Source of the DNA: Phaeodactylibacter xiamenensis
Lineage (GTDB): Bacteria > Bacteroidota > Bacteroidia > Chitinophagales > Saprospiraceae
Direction: 5' to 3'
Assembly: GCF_000759025.1 (NCBI RefSeq)
Contig: NZ_JPOS01000084.1
Coordinates: 236,435 to 300,434 of the forward strand
DNA length: 64,000 nucleotides
The notes beneath the pieces were generated by a model. It did no database searches. It saw only the letters and a list, made by a program, of their open reading frames with translations, and had not been told where the DNA came from. Every line of letters begins with the position of its first letter. The first letter of the stretch is position 1. The translations under genes and the position numbers were made by a program. Positions 55,659-64,000 of this stretch are shown piece by piece.

Positions 55659-55998
55659 TCTTATTCAAACCGGAGCCCCTTCCGGGGCAGATTATAGAAT
55701 ATTTATGGCGTGCTGCTCTGTTGTGTTTGCTTCTTAGAAGCTAAAATACAAGTATTTGCTGATTTTAAAAAGCCTGCAAAGAACACGTTATAAAAAAATG
55801 ATAATCAGCGTATTAAACAAATATGTCTGGTTTGTTTCTTCTTACTTTTTCAGTGGATCGCATCAAAACCTAACTCAACTCAGCGCATATTGGAAGTGCC
55901 GGAGCAGAAATGACAAAAGACTTCTGAGTGTATAATCCTACCCACTTCAGTGGCGGCACATTTCGCTGATGGCCTATTTTTTTCTAATCATCCAACAT
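55659..55998. other. Divergent promoter region
   Basis: About 340 AT-rich bases between two divergent genes. I see no RNA gene and no clear promoter box; it should drive the TPR regulator to the left and the secreted-protein pair to the right. Confidence 0.4.
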
Positions 55999-57858
55999 AT
56001 GAAAAGACTAATAAAAGGGTTTAGCGTCCTGTTGATTATCGTTGGGGCATACCCTTTAACTGCGCAGGAGGAAACGACCTCTCCCCTTGAGCAATTACTC
56101 ATTTGGGAAAACACTCAGGAAGAAAGCCTCCTGTCTGTACTTGGCGAGACTTACAGGCCTGTTATCGAAAGTTGGGAAGCCTGCCTTTCCACAGGTGCTT
56201 GCAGCGATCTCCCCGTAGATAAGATACAAGATATGCTCCGTGCCACTATAGAGCAACAGCTGTATGATAGTACTCGGATGTCAGAGCAGTACCGGGACAT
56301 CAGAGAATGGATCTCGCTCGATACACTGCAAACTATGATTTCTCCTCCCCTATCAGACTCTGTACCGCTGAGATTAACCAGAGTAATGGAATTGCCTGAC
56401 GAGCCGAGGATGCCCGCTCGCCAGCAATTAAATTCACCCAAGCCGTTTTGGCTGCAAGTGACCGACGAGCTGCTGATTAACGCAATTGAGGAAGAAGCCA
56501 TAGAATCTGCTGTTGGAATAATAAAAACAGAGTTGCAGCAGCTGCAGGAAACTGACACTCTTGTTCATATCTTATTCCCAAATGTGAGTCGGCAAATACT
56601 CAACTACTCAACAGGTATGCCGGCATCAGTAGCTCTACAGCATTTCAAGGCGGCTCTTGCAGTCGATTATCAGCAACTTGACGCTCGTTTTCCTTATGCC
56701 TTGCAACAGACAGGCCGGCTTAGTAGTCAAAGTACTCGGATCATTGAGGAAGGGGAGTATTGGTTAGACCGTTACTGGCAAGGGCATATTGATCCTCCGG
56801 TTTTTCCTGGAGATAACGATGAGACCTCTTTTCCGGTCAATAGCTGGCTTTCATTTCTGAATGAGGCTTTCGAAGTAAGTGCCAATCAGCCCCTCCATCC
56901 TATCACAATCAAACGGTTGCAGGAGAGTGGCAGAGTAGCCCGGCTTTGCCATTGGTGGGCAGGGCTATATGCCCCCGGGCTTTCCGCACCTTCTGAGATA
57001 ATGGATAATCTCCCGGATAACTATGTTCAGGGTATGATTAGTTACCATAGATTCGTTAGAAATACCCGGCGGGCAAATTGGAATATACGGCGACCTGAAC
57101 TACTCCAGGATTTCATCCAAACTTTTCTTGATCTAAGAGGGTGCTTTTTGTCCGTTGAGGATGCTCTTGACGCTGAGCAAATTCTGTCTGCGATTGCCAA
57201 CCTCAGATACCATAACAAATCGAAGTCAGCTCAGCATAAAGCACTGATGAATATTGCAGAAGAATTAGCTCTTTACAATCATCCGCTTTTGCTTCTACTA
57301 GGGAATCTTGCAGTCCAGGATGATTTGGATAGCTTCCAGAAGGTCCTGAAGGAAATCTACCTCCCACATGCCAGTTTTTCCAGCCTTAGAAAGAACAAGC
57401 GGACCTACCTTCTGATGGGATATGCAGGCTTGCATTCCGGGATGGAAACAAGCCTTCACCCGGACCGCAACATGAGAGGCCTCCATACAGCGATGGGTAT
57501 CTGCGCTGGCCCGGCTCTAAGTATGGGTACAGGGAAGTATGCCCATACATTCTTACTACAGATCATTGACCTTGGAGCCCCGTTTTCTTTTCTGATCAAG
57601 GATGCGGAAGATATCCGAAGTGGACAGTTTCCCGAAAAGATCAACCTGGAAGCCTTTGTCTCGCCGGGTGCAGGATATTTTCTTGGATTAAAGAACAGCC
57701 CGCTTAGCCTGGGGCTTAGTGCCGCTATGGTCAACAACGGCAGGACCGACCCTGGAGGGCAGGAAACTGATATCCTTCGGTTTAATCTGGGTTTGTATCT
57801 CGATTTCCCAATATATACGCTGGGACAAGTTCGTCATTCATTCACTCATTTAAAATAA
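55999..57858 (+). CDS. Secreted protein of unknown function
   Basis: A 619-residue protein from the ATG at 55999 (MKRLIKGFSVLLIIVGAYPL), which gives a signal peptide ending at TAQ. A longer start at 55969 is less likely. The mature part is helical and Gln/Glu/Leu-rich up to about residue 500. The last 130 residues contain Gly-rich alternating strands (YLLMGYAGLHSGMET, then FVSPGAGYFLGLKNSPLSLG, then FNLGLYLDFPIYTLG), like the strands of an outer-membrane barrel. I recognise no family. It is followed after 5 bp by another secreted protein, so the two form an operon and may act together at the cell surface. Confidence 0.8.
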   Translation: MKRLIKGFSVLLIIVGAYPLTAQEETTSPLEQLLIWENTQEESLLSVLGETYRPVIESWEACLSTGACSDLPVDKIQDMLRATIEQQLYDSTRMSEQYRDIREWISLDTLQTMISPPLSDSVPLRLTRVMELPDEPRMPARQQLNSPKPFWLQVTDELLINAIEEEAIESAVGIIKTELQQLQETDTLVHILFPNVSRQILNYSTGMPASVALQHFKAALAVDYQQLDARFPYALQQTGRLSSQSTRIIEEGEYWLDRYWQGHIDPPVFPGDNDETSFPVNSWLSFLNEAFEVSANQPLHPITIKRLQESGRVARLCHWWAGLYAPGLSAPSEIMDNLPDNYVQGMISYHRFVRNTRRANWNIRRPELLQDFIQTFLDLRGCFLSVEDALDAEQILSAIANLRYHNKSKSAQHKALMNIAEELALYNHPLLLLLGNLAVQDDLDSFQKVLKEIYLPHASFSSLRKNKRTYLLMGYAGLHSGMETSLHPDRNMRGLHTAMGICAGPALSMGTGKYAHTFLLQIIDLGAPFSFLIKDAEDIRSGQFPEKINLEAFVSPGAGYFLGLKNSPLSLGLSAAMVNNGRTDPGGQETDILRFNLGLYLDFPIYTLGQVRHSFTHLK

Positions 57859-57863
57859 CAAAT

Positions 57864-59666
57864 ATGCTTTTAAAGAAAACGTTGCTTGTGCTCCTCAGTT
57901 TTTGGATACTGACGGTCCATAGTGTGGCACAGACCAGCCAACAAGCTGTATCGTTCACTAACCAGGGTACCGAGAAAATCTGGGTCTACGCTTACCATGA
58001 AGGGTGTTTTGAAAGCGCCATCCCTGCGCTTTGTTATAATGACGGTCTTGATGCGGGGCAAGAGGTGAGCTATACGCCACCTGATATTATTCGTAACTGG
58101 GATACGTTCAAAGAGGTATTCCAGTTTGTTGGAGATGCACTGATGATTGTTGCCGGGCTTGTAGTCACCGTGGTTACAGCCGGGGCTGGAGCAGAAGTGG
58201 AAGCGGGTGCCATCGCAGAAGTAGTAGCTACAACAGGCGCAGAAGCTGGTCTTGATGCCGTTGACGCCGCCGAAGCTATTGAAACTGCAGCAGAAACTAC
58301 CGAAATGTCTATCGAAACCACCTCGGAAGTCGCTACCGAATTCCCGGAAGTCTTCAGCGCGGCAGAAGATAGTGGTGATGCGGCAGCAGATATGGGCAGC
58401 GAAGCTCTTACACAAATGGAAGGGCAGACGGAAGACTTAGCAGATGATGCAGCCGATGGCGCTGATCAGGCAGCGGATGATGATTCCGGAACAGATAGCG
58501 GTGATGGCAGCGATCCTGATGGCGATGAAGATACAGACAGTGGTGATGATAGTTCTGATAACCAGGACGATAGTAGTGACGACCAGGATGAGGATGGAGA
58601 TAATTCTAATGACGAAGACGAAGATGAGGACGAAGATGATTGCAACTCCAATTCTTCAAGTGCTACGAAAAACTTAACCACCGCAAAAAAAGCCATTGCT
58701 AAAGCTAAAAGCCTTTATAAGAATATCAAGGCTAAAATCCCTGACCCTATGAAGGAAACCTTCAAAGAACTTCGCAGCCAGTACCAGTTCATTAAAGGTC
58801 CGGCAGAACAGCTCTATGCAAAGGTTCTTTCTCCTGACGACGACGACCATCCTATTGATTACGAGTCAGAGGATCCGCCCACTGACGACATGGCTTGCGA
58901 GCTAAAGGCCCTGAATAAAATAGCTAAGGACGTAAAGAAGTTAGAGAAAAAAGGATTTAAGCTTATCAAGGATTTAGAAAAGGAAGACCGGCAAAAGGTT
59001 AGCCACCTCTATTCTTTGGTACATATGGGGCTTGGTCTGCCAGTTCCAATTCAAACCTGGAGCAAAAACCGGGAATGGTCCTATGTAGTCGAAAGCGAAG
59101 GCTACCTTTATACTGCTAAAGCAGGACATATTTCTTTAGACGGCAATACATTTGAGCTGGTCTGGACACCTCCCGGAGACAGCACGAACAATCACGATGT
59201 TTACTGGGCAAAATACTCAGGCCCAAGCTACCCTGCAGGTACTTTTTTCAAAGGGAACACTAAGCCTATTCCACAGCTACAGGCACTTCAAGAGAGCTAT
59301 ACAGTAGACAACGACAACCTAATCACGGTAACTAAAACCCCGAGGACAGACAAAAATATTCAGTTTGGGTTTAAAACCAATACCAATGTTACCTGGTGGA
59401 AAGGAGTACAAATTCACTACCTTAGCTCAGATGGTACTGAAAAATCTTTGATGATGGAGCTGCAGGGAGACAACCATGAAGAGTGGTGGGCAGTAACGCC
59501 ACTTTCTGATGTTAATCCAATGAGTCCTTTTATTTTGACTTTTTGGAAAGCTAAAGCATTTGGAGTCCATACAGTAGTCGGGCAGGACCTCTTTACTGTC
59601 GAAGGGCTGGTCAATCAAGATGGGAACGGTACAACAGTACAGTTTTTCTGGGAAAATGACATCTAG
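57864..59666 (+). CDS. Secreted protein with a long Asp/Ser-rich acidic tract
   Basis: A 600-residue protein with a signal peptide (MLLKKTLLVLLSFWILTVHS). Residues about 90-115 are very hydrophobic (FVGDALMIVAGLVVTVVTAG), then an Ala/Glu-rich helix, then an acidic tract at about 190-265 that is almost only Asp, Ser, Glu, Asn and Gly (for example SDNQDDSSDDQDEDG). The C-terminal 250 residues alternate a Lys-rich helix with beta strands (WSYVVESEGYLYTAKAGHIS). Acidic tracts of this kind bind calcium or act as flexible linkers. No family is recognised. The stop codon lies within the CTAG end of the MITE-like copy B. It follows the preceding secreted-protein gene by 5 bp. Confidence 0.82.
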   Translation: MLLKKTLLVLLSFWILTVHSVAQTSQQAVSFTNQGTEKIWVYAYHEGCFESAIPALCYNDGLDAGQEVSYTPPDIIRNWDTFKEVFQFVGDALMIVAGLVVTVVTAGAGAEVEAGAIAEVVATTGAEAGLDAVDAAEAIETAAETTEMSIETTSEVATEFPEVFSAAEDSGDAAADMGSEALTQMEGQTEDLADDAADGADQAADDDSGTDSGDGSDPDGDEDTDSGDDSSDNQDDSSDDQDEDGDNSNDEDEDEDEDDCNSNSSSATKNLTTAKKAIAKAKSLYKNIKAKIPDPMKETFKELRSQYQFIKGPAEQLYAKVLSPDDDDHPIDYESEDPPTDDMACELKALNKIAKDVKKLEKKGFKLIKDLEKEDRQKVSHLYSLVHMGLGLPVPIQTWSKNREWSYVVESEGYLYTAKAGHISLDGNTFELVWTPPGDSTNNHDVYWAKYSGPSYPAGTFFKGNTKPIPQLQALQESYTVDNDNLITVTKTPRTDKNIQFGFKTNTNVTWWKGVQIHYLSSDGTEKSLMMELQGDNHEEWWAVTPLSDVNPMSPFILTFWKAKAFGVHTVVGQDLFTVEGLVNQDGNGTTVQFFWENDI

Positions 59667-59831
59667 TGGTCTGTCAAGGCTAAAACTAGGGGTTGCCTGC
59701 GGCGACTTTTGAGGCTACTCTTCGTTGGACAACCCCTTACGTAGCGCTGCTATGCGCGGGAACATCCGCCTCGATTAGTCTCAAAATTCGCTCCCACTCA
59801 ACCCATAAATTAACACTTGACAGACCACTAG
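59663..59831. mobile_element. MITE-like element, copy B (169 bp)
   Basis: Begins CTAGTGGTCTGTCAAG and ends CTTGACAGACCACTAG, a perfect 16-bp terminal inverted repeat that continues imperfectly to about 60 bp. The middle is a shortened version of copy A (shared TAGCGCTGCTATGCGCGGGA), so it is an internally deleted relative in the opposite orientation. It has no gene. It starts within the last two codons of the preceding gene and supplies or shares the TAG stop. Confidence 0.85.
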
Positions 59832-60449
59832 TGGATTGAGCCGTAAATATTTGACAGTTAAAGATCAGGCACTACAGAAGGCTTAAGCGTGAAAATACTA
59901 TCAACCAATTCGGTTTAGTCGCACTAGTGGCTTGTCAAAACTAAAGCTCTCGAAAAACTAAATATGATTTTGTGAGACATCCGGATGAAACTGACAGGGG
60001 ACTAACCCGCGGTTTTGTCCGGATGTCCAGCTTAAGCCAATCCGTAAAGGCTTCAATCCTTCATACTCCGCAAGATGGAATCAATTGGGCGTCAATTTTG
60101 ATGTAGGAGTTCATCCAAAAACCGGTTCACCAGTATTAGCAGCCCAGATACATTGATGTTTCAACAACCACTCAGGTGGGAATGGCTTACCCTACTGCCT
60201 GCAACCTTAGAAAGATTGCCCGGCTTTCGATATGTACACAGGTTTCCCTGAAACTCCCTAATCTATAATTCCCATCTGCTTAGTTGCACGGAGCTTTGCT
60301 TCTACGCTGCAAAATAACATAGCAATTACCAACTTCGGGGCTTCAAAATAAGTTTGCAGAATCTGTAAACAAATAAGCTCCACACCAAATACCGGTGCGG
60401 GGCGCTTTGAATTAGCACAAAACTGTTACGTAATCAGTCAGGAGCAAAA
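59832..60449. other. Gene-free region with one more MITE end
   Basis: No coding frame is convincing here. At 59924-59938 the bases CTAGTGGCTTGTCAA match one MITE terminus, without a partner, so it is a lone end or solo remnant. Confidence 0.5.
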
Positions 60450-60478
60450 GCGGGGCGTAAAAGCACCTTACGCCCCGC
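60450..60478 (-). terminator. Terminator of the giant surface-protein gene
   Basis: GCGGGGCGTAA (60450-60460) and TTACGCCCCGC (60468-60478) form a perfect 11-bp stem with a 7-base loop, 34 bp past the stop of the minus-strand gene. On the minus strand it is followed by TTTTGCTCC, a short U-tract, which fits an intrinsic terminator. Confidence 0.8.
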
Positions 60479-60512
60479 ATGCTATTGCTCGTAGTAAAAC
60501 ATCTTGCAATCG

Positions 60513-63500
60513 CTATTCCACGATGACCATCCGCTTCGTCGCACTGTGCGTACCGGTGCTGACCGTGTACTGCACTACGCCGGTCGCCGCCAGCTCAGAA
60601 GACTTGACCGTGATGTGGTTGTAGCCCTTAGAGCCGTCCTGGCGGTACAGTTTCAGTACCTTGCCGGTTACGTCGCTGATGGTGATCGTCACCTGTGCTG
60701 CCTCTGGCAGGTTGAAGCCGATCACAGTCTCGCCCTTGAATGGGTTCGGCTGGTTCTGGTACAGCTCGAAGCCTGCGCCCGCTACAGTACCGGTGCTGAA
60801 CTCGATCGCTACGTCCTGGAAGCTGCCGTCTTTGCCGTAAGCTTCTGCCTTCGTAACTGCTGAGCTTACGCCCAGTACTTCGCTCAGCATCACGTCGCTG
60901 TTTGCGCGCAATACCAGTGTGAACAGCTCTGCATCAGATGCTTCGCCGTTCCAGCTTGTCGTGATCATGCCTTCGCCCAGGTAAGCCAGGCCGAAGTTGT
61001 CTTCGGTAGCTACACCGCTTACGATGTCTACCAGCTCTACGCCCTTGTTCAGCGTCAGCGTCGCCTGGTAGCCCTCGATGCGTGCCAGCTCAGCAGCTGT
61101 GAAGCTTACGCGGTACTCATTGCCCGCCTTCAGCTCCTGCTCGTCTGTCTGCAGTGCAAAGGTGCCTTCGTAGCTGCGCTCGTCAACTACTGCAAAGCTG
61201 TTTGCTGCCGCATCACCGTTCACATCACCAATCTTCACGGCTACGAAGTCCGCATCCATGATGCTTGTCGCAGGCAGGTCGTTGATGTTGATCACTTCAG
61301 GGAACTGCTCTGCCCATGGGTTAGATGGGTCTGGGAAGACGTAAGCTTCCTCTACAAAGCGCCAGCTCGTGTTGTTAGCGAACTCTGTATCGATAGACAG
61401 GATCAGCTTGCGCAGCTGGATCAGGTCCAGAGTAGTGATAGAGCCAGAGTTGTTAACGTCCGCTGCGATACGCTGGTATGGCGTGCTCAGCGGGCCAACG
61501 CCCAGGATGTGCTTGCTGATCAGTACCAGGTCGAACGTAGACACACCGTTGAGGTAGTCGCCGTCGCGCTGTGGCGTGATCGTGTAGTCAAGGCCTGCTG
61601 TCAGGTTCGTGAATACGTAAGCGCCGTCGTTCTCTGTTGTCATCTCATCAGATGCCTGGCCGGAAAGGCTGACCTGTACATCTTCTACCGGCTCGTTGTC
61701 CTCGGTATTGACCGCACCGGCTGCCATTGGTGCTGCTGCACCGCATACGCCCATGTTGTCCTGTACCAGGATGTAAGTCTCGCAGAAGTCGCTGTTGCCA
61801 GCTGCGTCGTACGCCCAGATCTCGATCACCAGCGTGCCTTCGTCGTCGCAAGTCAGCACAAGGCCGGCCTGGTCAGGGTCGTTAGGCTCGCCTGCACGGT
61901 TGATAGAGTACTTGATCGGCTCAGAGCAGTCAGTGATCGGAGAAGCGATGAAGTCGCTCGCCCAGATCTCAGCCATGCCTGCACCCGGGTCCGGTAGGTT
62001 GTCGCCGTCCTCGTCTACTGGCATCAGCTCGATCGCAATGCCGTTCAGGCAGAATGGCGCTGGCGCCTTGCAGTCGATGATGTCGAATGGCAGGATCGCA
62101 AGGTCTGAGTTGCCACAGCCGTCCAGTACGTGCACTTCGAACGCGTGGCTGCCGATTGGCAGGTCGTTCACTGTGATCGTGTAGTCTGGGTAAGAACCAG
62201 ATACCACGCCTGTCAGCTCCACAAGGTCGCCGCTCAGGAATGGGTCAAGGAACACCTTGATCGTCAGGCCGTCTGGCGTACAGTCCTCATCGATGCTGAA
62301 CGGATAAGTCACGTTCGCATCACAGTTCACGTTGTCCAGTGAGCAGAATGCGTCTGCCTGCGTGAAGCTGATCTCAGGAGCGGTGTCGTCGTATACCTTG
62401 ATGATCTGAGTGTACTGGTAGTAGCCAGTCTCGTCATACTCGAAGCTGTAGTAGTCGTTCGATACGCCACAGAAGTTGATGCCTGGTACGTTGTTGTCAG
62501 GTGTCTCGTCTGTGTCCTGGTCGAAGTAGATCTTGCCGTTCGGGCGTGCAAGCAGCCAGAAGCCGTTGCCGTTGTTCGCAATACGGTCGCCATCGCCTGG
62601 AACACCGTTGCAGTCCTCGTCGCGGCCCACGATGTAAGGGTCGCTCTCGCCGTCGTACTGGCACCAGTTGATCACCTTCCACGTACGGAAGATCTTGTAG
62701 CACTCGTCGCCGGATGCAGAGAACTGCTCGTCGTTGCTTGTCACTGCAAGCAGGTCGCAGCCAAGCTCGTTGTACTCAACGGTGTCTGGCGTTGGCGTGC
62801 CACAGTTCGCCTCAGCGTCCTCTGGGAAGTAGATCTCGTAGTTGTGCACCTCATTGATCGTGATCACCTGCACACAGCTGTTCGTGCTGCTCAGGCCGTT
62901 CACGTCAGTGACGCGGAAGATACGAGTGATGGAGCCGTAGCCGCACTCCAGGTCAGCGTTCGATGCTACCTGCTGTACAGATGCTACGCCGCAGTTGTCT
63001 GCGCCCGTCGCCATGCCGAACAGGTCTTCCAGCTGGCCTGCGTCAGATGCGTCGAAGCCGTATGGCAGGTCGTCGCAATCCACAACTACGTTGTCTGGCG
63101 CGTCACAGAATGGGTTGATCTTGTCCTCTGGCGTAACGCTCAGCCAGCAGGAGTTCTGGTTGCCGTACTGGTCGGTTACAACCAGTGTGATATCAGATGT
63201 AACGCCTACGTCACAGCAGAAGAAGTCGACGAAATCGCCGGTTACGCTGTTCTGCGTGCCGCAAGTGTAAGTGATCGGGTTGAAGTTGTTGCGGAAGATC
63301 GCGATAGATACATCACCGCAGTTGTCCCATGAGCCTTCGTCCACGTCAGATGCGAACACCCGTGCAAGCGCTGGCTGGCCTGGCACGATGTTGCCGCCGC
63401 CGATGCTTACGTTCAGCTGGTCGTCGCATACTGCCACTGGCTCGATCTGGTCGATCACTGAGAATGGGCAGTAAAGCTCTGTCTCATTGCCGCAGTCGTC

Positions 63501-64000
63501 TTCTGCCACATAGCGGAAGAAGTGGTCGCCGAATGGGATAGAGGATACGAAACGGTTCGCGCCAGGCTGGATTGTGCGCACCACTACGGTGTCGATCACA
63601 AACTGTCCGGTTGGCAGGCCGTACTGGTTGATCACCTCTTCCTCTGTTGTCGTCACGATCTCAGTGTATACCGTTACGTTAGAGCAGTTGTCGCTCACGC
63701 TTGGCATTGGCACCTCAAAGGAAGCGCCGCAAGAGAATGGGCTCGTTGAGTAAGCGATTGGCGTGCCCGCTGGGCAAGACACCTCTGGCGCTGTGTAGTC
63801 GCCTACTTTGATCAGCTGGTTCACCAGCAGGCTGCTGCCTGGGTCGCACCAGTCAAAGATGGTCCACTCACGGCGGAACTTGAAGCGGCCTTCGCACTCG
63901 TCTACTGTTGGCAGGTCTTCGTAAGAAGCGCCGATGTTGCAGTAATTCGGAGCAATGTCAAAGATGCCGAACGCTGTGAAGATGAACGGATAGCCCGTCA
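60513..64000 (-). CDS. Giant T9SS-secreted surface protein, 3' part (5' end outside the window)
   Basis: The frame is open from the stop at 60513 to the right edge (about 1162 residues). A GTG near 63824 is not the start, because the frame continues with sense upstream (FRREWTIFDWCDPGSSLLVN). It consists of HYR-like repeats (SCPAGTPIAYSTSPFSCGAS, then VSDNCSNVTVYTE, each with a D-N-C motif), a carboxypeptidase-regulatory-like domain (VEDVQVSLSGQ), a dockerin-like EF-hand pair (GDYLNGVSTFDLVLISKHIL, then DVNNSGSITTLDLIQLRKLI), a cohesin-like domain, and a C-terminal Por_Secre_tail (YQNQPNPFKGETVIGF to KRMVIVE). The tail directs export through the type IX system and attachment to the surface. 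Codons are almost uniform (CAG, CTG, ATC, AAC, CGC), which suggests high expression. Adhesion or gliding is the usual role. A terminator follows. Confidence 0.9.
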   Translation of the reverse strand, partial: TGYPFIFTAFGIFDIAPNYCNIGASYEDLPTVDECEGRFKFRREWTIFDWCDPGSSLLVNQLIKVGDYTAPEVSCPAGTPIAYSTSPFSCGASFEVPMPSVSDNCSNVTVYTEIVTTTEEEVINQYGLPTGQFVIDTVVVRTIQPGANRFVSSIPFGDHFFRYVAEDDCGNETELYCPFSVIDQIEPVAVCDDQLNVSIGGGNIVPGQPALARVFASDVDEGSWDNCGDVSIAIFRNNFNPITYTCGTQNSVTGDFVDFFCCDVGVTSDITLVVTDQYGNQNSCWLSVTPEDKINPFCDAPDNVVVDCDDLPYGFDASDAGQLEDLFGMATGADNCGVASVQQVASNADLECGYGSITRIFRVTDVNGLSSTNSCVQVITINEVHNYEIYFPEDAEANCGTPTPDTVEYNELGCDLLAVTSNDEQFSASGDECYKIFRTWKVINWCQYDGESDPYIVGRDEDCNGVPGDGDRIANNGNGFWLLARPNGKIYFDQDTDETPDNNVPGINFCGVSNDYYSFEYDETGYYQYTQIIKVYDDTAPEISFTQADAFCSLDNVNCDANVTYPFSIDEDCTPDGLTIKVFLDPFLSGDLVELTGVVSGSYPDYTITVNDLPIGSHAFEVHVLDGCGNSDLAILPFDIIDCKAPAPFCLNGIAIELMPVDEDGDNLPDPGAGMAEIWASDFIASPITDCSEPIKYSINRAGEPNDPDQAGLVLTCDDEGTLVIEIWAYDAAGNSDFCETYILVQDNMGVCGAAAPMAAGAVNTEDNEPVEDVQVSLSGQASDEMTTENDGAYVFTNLTAGLDYTITPQRDGDYLNGVSTFDLVLISKHILGVGPLSTPYQRIAADVNNSGSITTLDLIQLRKLILSIDTEFANNTSWRFVEEAYVFPDPSNPWAEQFPEVININDLPATSIMDADFVAVKIGDVNGDAAANSFAVVDERSYEGTFALQTDEQELKAGNEYRVSFTAAELARIEGYQATLTLNKGVELVDIVSGVATEDNFGLAYLGEGMITTSWNGEASDAELFTLVLRANSDVMLSEVLGVSSAVTKAEAYGKDGSFQDVAIEFSTGTVAGAGFELYQNQPNPFKGETVIGFNLPEAAQVTITISDVTGKVLKLYRQDGSKGYNHITVKSSELAATGVVQYTVSTGTHSATKRMVIVE

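Noticed and set aside
59905..59920. CGGTTTAGT after the MITE copy, a LacI half-site
   Set aside because: Only one arm of the palindrome is conserved and no gene start follows.

Overview
The window looks like a chromosomal segment of a marine or aquatic Bacteroidota, most likely of the Saprospiria (Lewinella, Phaeodactylibacter and Haliscomenobacter are the sort of genus meant). This rests on a SusC/SusD pair, a type IX secretion C-terminal sorting domain on a long HYR/dockerin-like surface protein, a promoter of the TTTG-N19-TAnnTTTG type, TPR-CHAT and TPR-HTH proteins, and weak Shine-Dalgarno signals. The genus is an inference; there is no rRNA, and I recognise no tRNA.

Layout. 1-6.9 kb: a glycan-use cluster on the minus strand. 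It holds a GH29 alpha-L-fucosidase, a LacI-type regulator, a GH38 alpha-mannosidase and the start of another secreted protein. Two matching 16-bp palindromes (485-500 and 5256-5271) mark the probable LacI operators. 7-9.2 kb: two overlapping paralogous membrane fatty-acid desaturases. 9.3-10.9 kb: a CRISPR array of 17 repeats and 16 spacers with no cas gene anywhere in the window, and a duplicated 65-bp element at its left end.

11.6-24.2 kb: poorly known genes. These are an 821-aa-class protein with three internal beta-rich repeats, a minus-strand envelope set (M48 metalloprotease lipoprotein, multi-pass membrane protein, vWA-like protein, coiled-coil membrane protein), a protein that resembles a catalytically dead serine recombinase behind a highly structured leader, a convergent TPR-CHAT protease, and two small membrane-anchored proteins.

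24.7-47.0 kb: a dense defence island on the plus strand. It has a giant SF1 helicase-nuclease with an unusual C-terminus, a type I restriction-modification operon that also encodes a GIY-YIG nuclease, an AlbA_2/Schlafen-type ATPase and a ParA-type ATPase, a HigB/HigA/SecB-like toxin-antitoxin-chaperone set, McrBC plus a secreted protein, a broken XRE regulator, and DarTG. A metallophosphoesterase follows.

48.2-64 kb: a MITE-like element, a SusD/SusC pair with an upstream TPR-HTH membrane regulator, two secreted proteins of unknown function (one with a long Asp/Ser-rich acidic tract), a second shorter copy of the MITE-like element placed at a stop codon, and the 3' part of a giant T9SS-exported surface protein with strongly biased codons.

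The best candidates for undescribed biology are the recombinase-like/CHAT pair with its structured leader, the 11.6-17.4 kb envelope cluster beside the CRISPR array, the helicase-nuclease with gyrase-CTD-like blades, and the type I RM operon with embedded ATPases.
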